Counted from the stretch's first letter, positions 41,026-51,114 are shown. The stretch: DNA of 64,000 nt from Stentor roeselii (GCA_006503475.1 RSEH01000030.1:124001-188000), one strand, 5' to 3'. Made by a program: numbers and translations. Notes: a model not told the origin generated them from the letters alone.

Positions 41026-41814
41026 TTAGTTAGTCCTCATGCAAGAATAAATCCCTGAATTGATAAAAACCGCACAGATTTCTGCTGAAAATAATGAAAT
41101 TATGCCTGATTTCAAATGCAAACCTTGAAGAGTGACTTGATCGTTTTCTTGAACTGAACTGTCAAAACTTTCATCAAATGTTAAGACTAAACTGGCTATA
41201 GTGAAAACAATTAAGCAAGATAGGGTAAGAAATTGCATGACTCCAAAGATTCTTTTTGCTTTCAATAGGTGGTTTCGTCTGATTTCGAAGAGCATTAAAG
41301 AGTAGGTAAGAACTAAGACTGCAAATCGTGCCAATGCTGCATTATAGAATAAAATTTCATTAGAAATCAAGTTTTGGACCAAATTACAGACTCCAGGACA
41401 AATTGAGTTATTATCTATTTTACAACAATTACGAGTAATGAACTGGAACAAATTGCCATTGGTTCGTTGTTCAAACGGAGAGTTTTCTCCTTCAAAGTAT
41501 TTTTGATATCCAAAGTTCCAAAAGCAGTAAGAAAACAAGCTGGTATCTGAATAAATTTGCTCTAACCATATCATTTCGATGATAAAGCTAATTATCGAAA
41601 ATACGATACAAATTTTGATGGAAATTCCTTTTTCGGATGTATTACTTTGAGCTTTAGTCTCAGGGTCATTTAAAAGTTTTTCATTCAGATTAACCTGGCC
41701 AGATTCGAGACTCGAATAGTTTAGATGATTTTTATCTTTTTCTTTTAATTGGGATAGTTCTGGATCTTTTGAGTATCTTTGACCAGATTCGATTTTTGAA
41801 TAGTTGATTTCCAT
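41026..41814 (-). CDS. Four-TM membrane protein, divergent tandem family member 4
   Basis: 262 residues. It keeps the loop motifs FSYCFWNFGYQKY, NGNLFQF, a double Cys, and CPGVCNLV, plus four hydrophobic segments, but the N-terminus is different: it has a duplicated YSKIESGQ / YSSLESGQ element and lacks the PYPHLDSS start. It is the oldest branch of the local array. Confidence 0.7.
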   Translation of the reverse strand: MEINYSKIESGQRYSKDPELSQLKEKDKNHLNYSSLESGQVNLNEKLLNDPETKAQSNTSEKGISIKICIVFSIISFIIEMIWLEQIYSDTSLFSYCFWNFGYQKYFEGENSPFEQRTNGNLFQFITRNCCKIDNNSICPGVCNLVQNLISNEILFYNAALARFAVLVLTYSLMLFEIRRNHLLKAKRIFGVMQFLTLSCLIVFTIASLVLTFDESFDSSVQENDQVTLQGLHLKSGIISLFSAEICAVFINSGIYSCMRTN

Positions 41815-42272
41815 TTAAATAAACTATAAAGCAAATTCATCTTTTCATCAAATAATACATTTCTTACAAATCATTATCAAACTAACAGTAATAATTGAAT
41901 AAATAACAAATATACAGCATTGGTATTAAAACCAAATTTGATAATCCCTTAAATATAAATATCATTAAAAATCTTCAACATCAAACTATCTTGTTTCTTC
42001 TCATAATCTCCTCATATCTTCAAGAATTTCTTTAAAATTACTAAATATGAAATCCTATGAAAATTATTCAATTCAATTAACTATGAAAAATTCTTAATAT
42101 ACATAAACCCAAAACCTTTTAAACTAATTTTTCAATTATCAAATCAAATAATCTTCAAATCCTTCTCCAAAAATCACTTGCCGCCTCCTCTAATTACCTT
42201 CAAGTCACTTTTCGCCCCATCCATGTTCATTCAATCTTCCAAAGTCCCTTCAAAAAAACCCTTCCATCCGAA
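41815..42272. other. Divergent intergenic region
   Basis: Between minus-strand member 4 and the plus-strand DYRK kinase. The right half is A/C-rich, as expected upstream of a plus gene. Confidence 0.6.
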
Positions 42273-43778
42273 ATGATTTTAAATCTCTCAGCATTAAATA
42301 AACCCTTAATGGACCAAAAACCATTGAAAACCAAAAACAGTTTGAGCTATCATAAGCCCAAATTAAGCGAGAAGTTTCCAGACATAATTCCAGAAATTCC
42401 ATTATCTCAGAAGAATTCATCAAAATCAGTAAAAAATTCTTTGAAAAAAGACTTTCCAAGCTCGAGTACTGGAAAGTTACCAAATTCTATCTACTCCTCA
42501 AAGTTCACTCAAGGAATAGTCTCAGAAGTGGCAAGAGTAAAAAGATTGCCCAGGTCTCATATCAACTCTCTTCAATTAACACCTAAATCTAGGATTTTAT
42601 CGAAAGATAAACTTTTTCATACAGAAGAAAATGGGGTCAGCAGAATGAACCCCACGATGGTTCTTACTAACTTTAAAAATGTTTTGACGGAATATGAGAA
42701 AACTGAGATACTACAATATGATGATATTTACTATTTCGGGAAAATTTTCTGCAAAAATAAGAATAAAGATGCTTTTGATGATGACCGGGGAGACTATCTC
42801 TATAAAGTTTCAGATCATATCGCATATCGCTATGAAATCCTAAGTCTCCTTGGAAGAGGTAACTTCGGTCAAGTGCTACTTTGCCGGGATCACAAACGAA
42901 ACAATGATGTAGCCATAAAAATTACTAGAAATAAAAAGCGGTTTACTAAACAAGCAGCTGTTGAAATCAAAGTCCTTAGTGCTTTAAAAGAAAATGATAA
43001 AGAAGGGAAAAAAAGCGTGGTGAAACTTAAAACTTATTTCGTTTTTCGAAAACATGTTTGTATGGTTTTTGATGTTATGTCGATGAACCTTTTTGAGCTT
43101 ATTAAAAGAAATCATTTTAAAGGATTTTCTATCGGGTTGATAAGGAAATTTACTTTGCAGATTCTAAACTGTTTGGAGTTGTCTAGTAGACTCGGTATCA
43201 TCCACTGTGACTTAAAACCTGAAAACATCATGTTAGTCTCTGAAAAATCCGCAAATCTAAAAGTAATAGATTTCGGCACCTCCTGTTTCGAAAATGAAAA
43301 AATCTACAACTACATCCAAAGTCGGTTTTACCGATCTCCAGAAATAATCTTAGGTATTCCTTACTCAACCTCAATCGACATGTGGAGTCTCGGCTGCATC
43401 GTATCAGAGTTTTTCACCGGTACACCTTTATTTACAGGTAGTAGCGAACACGAGCAAATTCATTATTTTTTAGAAGTTTTAGGCCTTCCCCCTGCCCATG
43501 TTTTGAAAGTTTCAAGCAAAACAAGACAATTTTTTGATAAAAATGGAAACCCGGTCAATGTTGAAGGCTGGAGCGATGCTGGACTGCCTGGTTCTCGACC
43601 TGTTGAACATGTTTTGTATGATGCACCTGATGATTTGATTGATTTTGTGAAAAAGTGCCTTGAATGGGATCCTAGTTTAAGACTGAGACCTTCTGAAGCT
43701 CTTAGACATCCTTTTATTGCGAAAAAGAGGAAAAAAAGTAGGGTTAAAAGAATTTCTAAGGCTTTTGAAGGATCTTAG
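42273..43778 (+). CDS. DYRK-family protein kinase
   Basis: 501 residues. Residues 1-180 are a basic Ser-rich N-terminus that ends in the DYRK-homology box (LTEYEKTEILQYDDIYYFG). The kinase domain has GRGNFGQV, VAIKI, HCDLKPENI (Cys in place of Arg, standard in DYRKs), IDFGTSC and the activation-loop YNYIQSRFYRSPE with the autophosphorylated YxY. All catalytic residues are present. DYRK2/4 class is the best fit because of the box and the YxYIQSRFYR sequence. Confidence 0.9.
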   Translation: MILNLSALNKPLMDQKPLKTKNSLSYHKPKLSEKFPDIIPEIPLSQKNSSKSVKNSLKKDFPSSSTGKLPNSIYSSKFTQGIVSEVARVKRLPRSHINSLQLTPKSRILSKDKLFHTEENGVSRMNPTMVLTNFKNVLTEYEKTEILQYDDIYYFGKIFCKNKNKDAFDDDRGDYLYKVSDHIAYRYEILSLLGRGNFGQVLLCRDHKRNNDVAIKITRNKKRFTKQAAVEIKVLSALKENDKEGKKSVVKLKTYFVFRKHVCMVFDVMSMNLFELIKRNHFKGFSIGLIRKFTLQILNCLELSSRLGIIHCDLKPENIMLVSEKSANLKVIDFGTSCFENEKIYNYIQSRFYRSPEIILGIPYSTSIDMWSLGCIVSEFFTGTPLFTGSSEHEQIHYFLEVLGLPPAHVLKVSSKTRQFFDKNGNPVNVEGWSDAGLPGSRPVEHVLYDAPDDLIDFVKKCLEWDPSLRLRPSEALRHPFIAKKRKKSRVKRISKAFEGS

Positions 43779-44248
43779 ATTAATTAATATAAAGTTTTAT
43801 GTTTTAGGGATTGAGATAAGATTAGTGGAAAGATTATTTCTTTTTATGTGAATATTTTTTGGAATATTTGATTTATAGTTGTTTTTGAGATGATCTGATA
43901 TTTTATGGTTGAGAGTTTTGAAATTAATGAATAAATTCATATCGAGAAGAAGATTTTATAGTGAAAGCTTTTATATGAAAATATTTCCTCTATCAAAAAA
44001 TAACTATTTTTATGTTTATTCAAATAAAATTTCTATTTTACTAGTTAGCTTTTATTATCAAAATATTTCCTCTATCAAAAAATAGCTATTTTTATGTTGA
44101 TTCAAATAAAATTTCTATTCAACTATTCAGCTTTTATTATCAAAATATTTCCTCTATCAAAAATAACTATTTTCATTTCTATCCTAATAAAATTTCTATT
44201 CAACTATTCATCTCATAATCAAATAACTCTAAATCCCAACCTATCCAT
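43779..44248. other. Intergenic between convergent genes, with tandem repeats
   Basis: G/T-rich 3' flank of the DYRK gene on the left; then three copies of an 82-bp repeat. Confidence 0.7.
43978..44223. repeat. 82-bp tandem repeat, three copies
   Basis: Copies begin at 43978, 44060 and 44142 with AAAATATTTCCTCTATCAAA and continue through AATAAAATTTCTATT to a TTATTATC-like end. The third copy is most diverged. The tract lies between the 3' ends of two convergent genes. Confidence 0.9.
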
Positions 44249-45271
44249 CTAAAGCGATTTAATTAAAGTCTCGATAGTCTTAAGTGCAATCTTCATCTTA
44301 TTATTAGCTCCATGTCGTTCAAGAGCCTTCTGCACAGCCAGATTCAATCCCTGATTCGCCATGATTTCCAAGAACTTCTTATTAAGAATAGTCTGACTTT
44401 TCATAACCAAATCCTTAACAGCTTCAGCAGTTTCCCCGACAACTTCAACAATTTCACTTTCCAAGAGTCTAATCAAATCAAGAGTCTTCTTACTCCTAAT
44501 AAACTCATCCTTCGCCTGATCCCTTTCAAAATAAACCCTTCTACAAATACCAACAGCAGCCCTAATGCACATCGGTTTAGTTCCATTTTGCAAGAACTTA
44601 CCCAAGACATCAAAAACATGCATATGAAAAAAGACCTTCCTCACTTTTTTACAAGAATCAACAAAATAACACATTGCTAAAATCCCAGTGTCCCTTTCAT
44701 CAACAGTTGAACTTTGCACTAATCCAACTAACAAAGCAGGTATCTGGGACTTAGAGTACTTAACCAGTTGTTGATCCAAATGATTTCCACTCGACATCAA
44801 CATAGCAAGCTTATAAGCAGCACAGGCTCTGATAGTCCTCGGCATTGCAACCCATTCTATTTTAGACTCAAGTTCAAAAGGGGCCTGGTCTTGTGCTTGA
44901 AGTAACTTTTCAATGATCCAAACTTCAGTCTTTTCATCAAATCTCTCCAAATGGACTATTTTTTCAGGTAAATTTTCACATGGAAGGTCTTCTTTCTCGT
45001 CTTGAGCCTTCAAATCTTTCGCCTTTGGTCGAGCGGCGACTGCTGCCCTTTCAGACAAGACGAAAAGTGACATGGTCCTAATGAAGTGATAAGCGAGTTC
45101 TCTAGAAAAGTTCGGAAAAGCAGAGATTTCTAAAAGAGTCAAAGTTCCAAGAACCATCCAAAACTCAAGCCATTCTTTTGTCACTTTTGTTGTCAATGTG
45201 CAGTAAGTGGGTCTGATCCAGGTGATGAAAATTCCTGTGAAAATAAAGAAATACATCCCCTGCTCTATCAT
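44249..45271 (-). CDS. Helical-repeat (ARM/HEAT-like) protein, unknown
   Basis: 340 residues. A hydrophobic N-terminus (MYFFIFTGIFITWI) may be a signal anchor. Residues 90-340 are regular helices with Ala/Leu spacing typical of ARM/HEAT repeats. No named family recognised. Divergent from the 60-residue acidic protein, with 10 bp between start codons. Confidence 0.6.
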   Translation of the reverse strand: MIEQGMYFFIFTGIFITWIRPTYCTLTTKVTKEWLEFWMVLGTLTLLEISAFPNFSRELAYHFIRTMSLFVLSERAAVAARPKAKDLKAQDEKEDLPCENLPEKIVHLERFDEKTEVWIIEKLLQAQDQAPFELESKIEWVAMPRTIRACAAYKLAMLMSSGNHLDQQLVKYSKSQIPALLVGLVQSSTVDERDTGILAMCYFVDSCKKVRKVFFHMHVFDVLGKFLQNGTKPMCIRAAVGICRRVYFERDQAKDEFIRSKKTLDLIRLLESEIVEVVGETAEAVKDLVMKSQTILNKKFLEIMANQGLNLAVQKALERHGANNKMKIALKTIETLIKSL

Positions 45272-45281
45272 TTTATTAGAA
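45272..45281. promoter_or_regulatory. 10-bp divergent promoter gap
   Basis: TTTATTAGAA separates the minus-strand start at 45271 from the plus-strand ATG at 45282. Confidence 0.5.
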
Positions 45282-45464
45282 ATGTCGGACTATGAAACTG
45301 ATGACACACTTCATGATTCTGATCAAGATGAACTTGAACTTGATGAAGAGCAGATTGAAAAAATTAGAGTTTTTGCTGAGGTTGGACTGTTTAAAGATGG
45401 AAACGGAAGAAGACAAGGGATTATTGTGAGGAATGAATTGGTTGAGATTCAGCTTGATGATTAA
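45282..45464 (+). CDS. Small acidic protein, 60 residues
   Basis: The frame is open from 45207, but the upstream part overlaps the divergent gene; the ATG at 45282 starts an acidic sequence (MSDYETDDTLHDSDQDELEL) and ends with GLFKDGNGRRQGIIVRNELVEIQL. It has coding-like composition, fits exactly between two neighbours and ends 7 bp from the convergent stop. Function unknown. Confidence 0.6.
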   Translation: MSDYETDDTLHDSDQDELELDEEQIEKIRVFAEVGLFKDGNGRRQGIIVRNELVEIQLDD

Positions 45465-45471
45465 TTTATCA

Positions 45472-47112
45472 CTATTCTGCTAAGTCTACTTCTTTGAAGT
45501 CTTCTGGACTTGATATTTTTCGCATGTTCGTCAATTGTCGGAGTTTTTTTCTCTCGCAGGCCTGCCAGATGCTATTTGAAGGGTTTCGACGGATCTCGTC
45601 ATTTGATCTGGACTCAGCAACTTCTAAAAAACGAGAAAAAGTCTTACTTACCAAGTCAGTTTCTTGAAAACAGTCAGAAATCAGCATTTTTTTCGAGTTT
45701 TCACAGAAAGTTGACTGCCAGGTGACTTTGATAGAAGCTTGTTTTTTTTCAAGTTCTTCTAAAAGTAAATCTCCATTTGAAGAGGTTCTTTTAATTTTCA
45801 CTTCTTTTCCAGGAGAAGAAACAAAAGACTTGTCGCCACTTCCAACGTTTTCAAGTTTGTAAAGACTTGTGAGTCTTCCAAGGGTGCCTTTTGGTTGAAC
45901 ACAAGAGAAATTCTTACTTTTGAACTGAATTTTACATGAAAATAAACTGGAACTAACAGAGACTGAATTATGAAACTCAAAAAAACTCCTTTGATGTGAA
46001 TATAAAAGTCTTAAACATCGATCATCATGATTTTTTTTTACTTCTTCCATTTCCTCTAAGTTCAAATCCCAAAGTTTTCTCTTTCCAGGAACAATGATTA
46101 ACTCAGCAACTGTCTGAATGTCAGACTCGACGTTAAAAGTAGCTAAAAATTCTAATTCTTTATTGACAAATCGAAATTTTATACTGATGTCTTCATTTCT
46201 CCCAGCAAGACTTCTCCATTCAGAATTAGAAGAAATTTCATTTTGAGGTTTTGCGATGCATCCTCCACTGACCCAGCTTTTAAATACTTTTTCTGCTTCA
46301 AGGTCTTGATTGAGGACAATAAGAAAACTTTGGTCGTCGAAGTAAGGCCGAATTTCTTTTAATATATGAAAAGCTTGGATTTCTCCATCACAAAATCGAC
46401 GTTTTAACAGGTAATCATTTAATTTCATACATGATAAAAGACCTGCACTTAACTTTGAAAGTTCTTTTATCGCAGTGTCGAAGTCTCGGAAGTTGACACT
46501 ATTGCAGAGCTTGTAAAGAACGTAAAGCGCTTTAGACCCGATGTACTCATCTGAGCAGAGAGGGACTACTGTGTTGAGTAGTAAATGAATGTAAGTTTCT
46601 CGAATATTTCTTCGTTTACTGAAGAACTTCTTATCGAATGAGTCGATGATGTTTGTCTTGCTGTGAGGACTGGAAGATATTGAAGAGGTAAATTCTTTAA
46701 TAAGGACTTCGTCATCATTCAACTTGTCAATTGGGTCAGTCTTTGAAATCACTTCTGAAGGAATTTCTAGAAAAACCTTTAATTTTGACTCGAAGATTGG
46801 AAATGTCAAAGCGTGTTGAATCCATTTCTCTAGACCTGACTTTCGCTTTGATATAACTGAAGGACTCATTGAGTTCATTGTTCTTCCAGGGAACTTTGGA
46901 AAGATGTATGCTTCTTTTAAGGTTTCTTTGACGTAGTCGTGGAATATCCGGAACTCCTTGTATCGCTTGTATAAAGTGTAGGAAAAGGAATCGTCTAATA
47001 AAACATTGACTTCGTATATCTAAGGAGGGCGTACTGTGAATAAGTTGTTGAAAAGTTTCTTCTTTTTACGGGTTTGAGTTCTTGGTATTGATATTTCGAC
47101 GTATTGGTCCAT
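45472..47112 (-). CDS. PX-domain phosphoinositide-binding protein
   Basis: Exon 1 is 47035-47112 and exon 2 is 45472-47019, 541 residues. The second exon has an internal ATG at 46878, but the reading frame before it encodes YEVNVLLDDSFSYTLYKRYKEFRIFHDYV...FPKFPGR, the core of a PX domain with its RYxxF motif and Pro-rich turn, and joins a proper start through a 15-nt intron. Residues 100-200 are helical; residues 270-400 look beta-rich but are unassigned. PX domains bind phosphatidylinositol 3-phosphate on endosomes, so a sorting-nexin-like role is likely. Confidence 0.8.
47020..47034 (-). other. 15-nt intron, phase 0, in the PX gene
   Basis: Minus strand: GTACGCCCTCCTTAG. It removes an in-frame TAG. 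Unusually C-rich and the only one with C rather than A at position 10. Confidence 0.85.
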
Positions 47113-47781
47113 TATTATGATATTATTAGTGGAGTTGAATTGGTTGAAAATATTTTTTTAATTAGGGGATTTTTTGTTTTTAAGATTTTTTTGAATGGCT
47201 TTTGGGAATTGGGTGTTAAGGGATTTATTAGGTCTTTGAGGTTTTTTTTTTGAAGGATTTTTGGATATTCTGGAATTTTTGGGTTTTGTTGATTTAATTT
47301 AGGGATTTTTATGGGATTAATAATAGGCTTTAAATTTATATTTTAAATGAAATTGTATTGATTTGGTATGCTGGAATAGCCAAGAATTTAAAAATTCATG
47401 ATAGACTTTATGTAATCTATATTAAATAGGATTTTTTATTAAATTAATTACGATTGTAAGTGAATTACTATTTTTGAGAAGATTTGATATTAAAATAATG
47501 TTCAATTTATCAAAGTTTTAGTGAAGATCTAATCCACTTATAAAATTTTCCCTATATCTATTGACCTTAACCAAATAATAGACAATCATAACAATTGAAT
47601 CTTATGTTTAAACTATAGATAAAATTTTCATCAATGATCCACTTAAAACAGTTAAAAAATATACAAACTGAATAAACTTATCATAAATCAATTTAACACC
47701 CAAACAAAGAACATTACTTCATTTAAAACCATAGTAAATCCTCAAGCCAATCAAAAATTTTAAAATAATTAAATATAGCAA
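47113..47781. other. Divergent intergenic region
   Basis: G/T-rich at the left (5' flank of the minus PX gene), A/C-rich at the right (5' flank of the plus gene). A clear example of the flank skew. No other feature. Confidence 0.65.
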
Positions 47782-48954
47782 ATGACTGAAGAATTTACCT
47801 TATCAATCGTTAAAATTGAAGGTCTCGGCGATTTATCATCAAGTGAATGCATTCTTCTATTAGACAACATCCAAATCAGCCGAAATTCTTTGTCCTCTCT
47901 TCCAATAACCTTAAAAATCCCTGGAGACTCTTTCATTTCGCTAAATATTTCAGAAACATCCTCTAACACGAAAATTGCAGGTCTTTCATTTCAAAGTCCT
48001 CTACTGCCCCATGACTGGTTTTATTGGCTTCCTCTCTTCTTATCAAGCGAAAACTTTATCGAGCAACTGCCGATCAACATTGGCCTTCCCAGGATTTTGC
48101 TGGCAGTCAACAAACAAATTTTTCCAGATTCTTCCATAACTTTAAAAGACTCTTCATCGAAAACTAACTTAAAACAGGACACAAAAGACCCAAATAATGT
48201 TCTACCAACCGAATTACTCGAACATTATCAGCAAATGATTCAAGACCTTCAGTTAGAACTGAAACAAGTTCGAGAAACAAGTAAGCAAAAATGCGAGTAT
48301 TTAAAGAAAAAAGTACAAAATTTCAAGCAAAACTTAAAACTCGAAAAAAAATTCCGAATAGACCTCGAAGCGAAACTGGAAAAAACGCTGAAAATCATAG
48401 AAAATAAAGAATTTTTTTTAGAATTCCTCAAATCTTACTCCAACAAAAGTCCCAAAACTCAGAAAACATTAGAAAATGAGATATTTTCCTGGAAAGACTC
48501 TTCAAAAACCTTTGAAAACTGTTTCAATAATTTAAATCTCTCTTCAAAAACTCCAGAAAGCCATAAAATAGAGACTTGCGATCACATACAAATTATTCCT
48601 GACTTTTTCACGTTAGAAGATCGTCCGTTAACAACTTTTTTTGATGAGACCTGCAAAGGTGAAAGCGATATCGATTCACGCGTGAAATCAATTTTATCAA
48701 GACTAAAATTCGAAGGTCTCCTTCAAAGGCGTCGTGAGTTAAACTACAAAATAGGTGCTAAAACCATAACCCTATGCCTGAAAAACAACGAAGTCCATTT
48801 AAAAAGCGGTCTTCCTCTAGAAAAATACTTATTCAGCAGCTGTAAATCAGAGATCGAGGACTACCTTCGTTCCAGGTCAAGTCCTAAAAAAACAACCCGA
48901 AGTCCCTTAGGTTCCTCTCGATGTCTACGTCCAAACACCCAGCGTTTCGACTGA
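47782..48954 (+). CDS. Coiled-coil protein, unknown
   Basis: 390 residues. Residues 1-115 form a beta-rich domain with LLPHDWFYWLPLF, perhaps C2-like. Residues 140-215 are a Lys/Glu-rich coiled coil. The C-terminal part (residues 285-390) is conserved-looking, with a basic Ser/Arg tail. No family recognised. It ends 12 bp from the convergent stop. Confidence 0.65.
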   Translation: MTEEFTLSIVKIEGLGDLSSSECILLLDNIQISRNSLSSLPITLKIPGDSFISLNISETSSNTKIAGLSFQSPLLPHDWFYWLPLFLSSENFIEQLPINIGLPRILLAVNKQIFPDSSITLKDSSSKTNLKQDTKDPNNVLPTELLEHYQQMIQDLQLELKQVRETSKQKCEYLKKKVQNFKQNLKLEKKFRIDLEAKLEKTLKIIENKEFFLEFLKSYSNKSPKTQKTLENEIFSWKDSSKTFENCFNNLNLSSKTPESHKIETCDHIQIIPDFFTLEDRPLTTFFDETCKGESDIDSRVKSILSRLKFEGLLQRRRELNYKIGAKTITLCLKNNEVHLKSGLPLEKYLFSSCKSEIEDYLRSRSSPKKTTRSPLGSSRCLRPNTQRFD

Positions 48955-48966
48955 TTATTTAATTAC

Positions 48967-49809
48967 TTAAACGACGCTGCTTTTTCGAGATCGTCGCATT
49001 CGAGACTCAGGCCATTTCGGACTTGACTGCCTTGCACTCGTGTTTCGCGAGTGAAAAACTTTTCTTCCTTCCCAAAGTCCAAATTTTTCTAAAACTTCAC
49101 TACTCATTGGTTTGATATCTTCAATGCACAGTCCTTCTTGAACTGATCCTTTTACTTTTTTTGCTTCAGTCATTCCAAGTTTCTCATCATTATGTTTTTT
49201 TTTTATTTCCGCCTTGCTCAAATTGCGCGTACTTGAATGAAGGTCAAGAGCGAGACTTTCTATGGTCTTAAAATGAGTTTTTAAATGGTAATAGTCAAGA
49301 ACTTCTTTACCACCTTCAAGGATTAACTTCTCGTCACCGAAAAAGTCTTTGTAAAGACAACGATGGACTGACTGAGGACCTGCTGATGTGTCGATAAATT
49401 CTTTTTGTCTTGAAAGACTTTCTTTTAAACGGTCCATTCCACTTTTTTCTTTAAATTTAAGAAAAGGCTGGAGTTCTTTTGACTTCTCTCGAGGACGTAG
49501 TCGGAATGAACTGTGGGGGTTCGGAGTTGGGTCAAGCCAAGAATTCCAGTTTTCGCTTTGATGGATTCGCTCTTGGTCAGTCATTGAACCGGTTTTTCTT
49601 AATCGACTGGAACCTGCAGCTGTTTGAGCTCGAGGCTTTTGTAAGCCTTCTGCCTGTTTGTTTAGTTGAAGTAAAGTATTGTTCATTCTTTCTTTGTACT
49701 TCTCGGAGAGAAGGTCTCTGAAGTTCTCTTTTGTTTTTTTTAAGGATTCTAATGCCTTTGGATTTTTTTCGAGTTTTGCTTTTTTTTCATGCGCGTAAAC
49801 GTTGTACAT
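48967..49809 (-). CDS. Basic charged protein, unknown
   Basis: 280 residues, strongly charged, mostly helical at the N-terminus (residues 1-55), with disordered Ser/Arg-rich segments and a basic tail SRMRRSRKSS. No domain recognised; such proteins in ciliates are often cytoskeletal, which is a guess. Confidence 0.6.
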   Translation of the reverse strand: MYNVYAHEKKAKLEKNPKALESLKKTKENFRDLLSEKYKERMNNTLLQLNKQAEGLQKPRAQTAAGSSRLRKTGSMTDQERIHQSENWNSWLDPTPNPHSSFRLRPREKSKELQPFLKFKEKSGMDRLKESLSRQKEFIDTSAGPQSVHRCLYKDFFGDEKLILEGGKEVLDYYHLKTHFKTIESLALDLHSSTRNLSKAEIKKKHNDEKLGMTEAKKVKGSVQEGLCIEDIKPMSSEVLEKFGLWEGRKVFHSRNTSARQSSPKWPESRMRRSRKSSVV

Positions 49810-49975
49810 ATTGTAAAAGTATTCAAAATTTTTAAAGGTTTTTTAGAAAAATTGGAAGATGTGGAGAAGGTTGGTTGAAAGTATTTTGGTTATTTATTGG
49901 ACTTGAATGTGATAATAAAACATTTTTAATACTATCTTTGTATGTTTCTTACGTCATTTATAATTAGTGGCTGAC

Positions 49976-50986
49976 ATGGGAAGAAAGCAAAAGAACAAAA
50001 AGTCTCAATCTTCGAATAACAAGGACGAGGAAATAGTTGATGAACAAAATGAAGAGACTGGAGTGTCTGAGTCGATTGACCCTTTCGCCACTAACAAAAG
50101 TGAATCTGAATCGAATGAGACTAAGACGGATATCCCCAAACCCACTGAAGAAATCAAGAGCGAGGATTTAGAACCATATAAAGTGACAGAGTCCATAGAT
50201 CCTTTCGCTTCCAAAAAAGAAGAAACAGAATCTCACGTTGAATCCTCAGATAATCCTTCCACGACAGATCATATTAAGCCTCATGAACTTTCAGATTCCC
50301 AAAAAAGTCATGAAAAAGAAGAGTCTAAACTAGAATCTCTTCCAGAAGAAGTAAAAAAAGAGGAGCCTTGCCCAACTACTGCAGTGTCTAGTGTCGAACC
50401 ATCCACCTTAGCGCATTCAGAAAAAGAATCCGTCGTAGGTTTGGAAGTCACCACAAAAGCTGAAGTCGAAGAGAAGCCTGTGGAAGCAGTTCACTCAGAA
50501 ACAGATCCTCATAAAGATGCTGAAATCGTCAAACATGAAGAAAAAGAAGAAAAATCAAGTCATGTAGAAGAAGAGATTAAAGAAATCAAATTGCATGAAG
50601 AGGTTAAAGAAGTGCCGCATGAAACAAAAGAAACTTATCATGAAGAACCGAGAGTTGAAACAATAGCCGCTTCAGAGCACTTGGAATCTACTTCGGTAGA
50701 CCACAGTGAAAAGAGAATAATTGAGTTTAACATCCATTATTCGACTAACTTTGAAGAGAAAATTGTTCTAGTTGGTTCTACAAATGCACTCGGTTCTTGG
50801 GAAGTAAATCGAGGAATCAACTTAGAATGGACAGAAGGAAATATCTGGAAAGGTAAAGTAGAGCTGCAAGTTGAGCATTCAGAGTACAAATATGTTTGCG
50901 TATCAAGCGATTCAAGTCGTTGGGAAGGAGGTGAAAACCATTCAATCAACTTTGAAAACCCATTACAAAACAACGTCTGGCAATAG
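49976..50986 (+). CDS. Acidic disordered protein with C-terminal CBM20 glucan-binding domain
   Basis: 336 residues. The ATG at 49976 is the first in the frame. Residues 1-245 are acidic and disordered, rich in Glu, Lys, Ser and His, with a duplicated ESIDPFA motif. The last about 88 residues are a CBM20: VLVGSTNALGSWEVN, a Trp strand, EYKYVCVS, SRWEGGENHSI. It should bind glycogen or starch while the tail recruits something else. The domain is close in plan to the one at 5030-5815. Confidence 0.75.
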   Translation: MGRKQKNKKSQSSNNKDEEIVDEQNEETGVSESIDPFATNKSESESNETKTDIPKPTEEIKSEDLEPYKVTESIDPFASKKEETESHVESSDNPSTTDHIKPHELSDSQKSHEKEESKLESLPEEVKKEEPCPTTAVSSVEPSTLAHSEKESVVGLEVTTKAEVEEKPVEAVHSETDPHKDAEIVKHEEKEEKSSHVEEEIKEIKLHEEVKEVPHETKETYHEEPRVETIAASEHLESTSVDHSEKRIIEFNIHYSTNFEEKIVLVGSTNALGSWEVNRGINLEWTEGNIWKGKVELQVEHSEYKYVCVSSDSSRWEGGENHSINFENPLQNNVWQ

Positions 50987-51050
50987 AGTTAACAGGTAAG
51001 TAATTAAGGCAAATCATATCCTATCCATTTCAATATTCCCTAAATTAACA

Positions 51051-51114
51051 CCCTAACACCTTAACACCCTAACACCCTAACACCCTAGCACCCTAGCACC
51101 CTCCCATTTTAGAA
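51051..51114. repeat. Internal telomere-like tract, about eight CCCTAACA units
   Basis: Eight consecutive 8-base units: four exact CCCTAACA, one CCTTAACA, two CCCTAGCA and one CCCTCCCA. This is the heterotrich telomere repeat in left-chromosome-end orientation. It lies 38 bp upstream of the CCT7 start codon and 64 bp after the previous gene. Confidence 0.9.

Noticed and set aside
51051-51114. A true chromosome end in the window
   Set aside because: Unbroken, gene-bearing sequence continues on both sides and the units are few and partly decayed.
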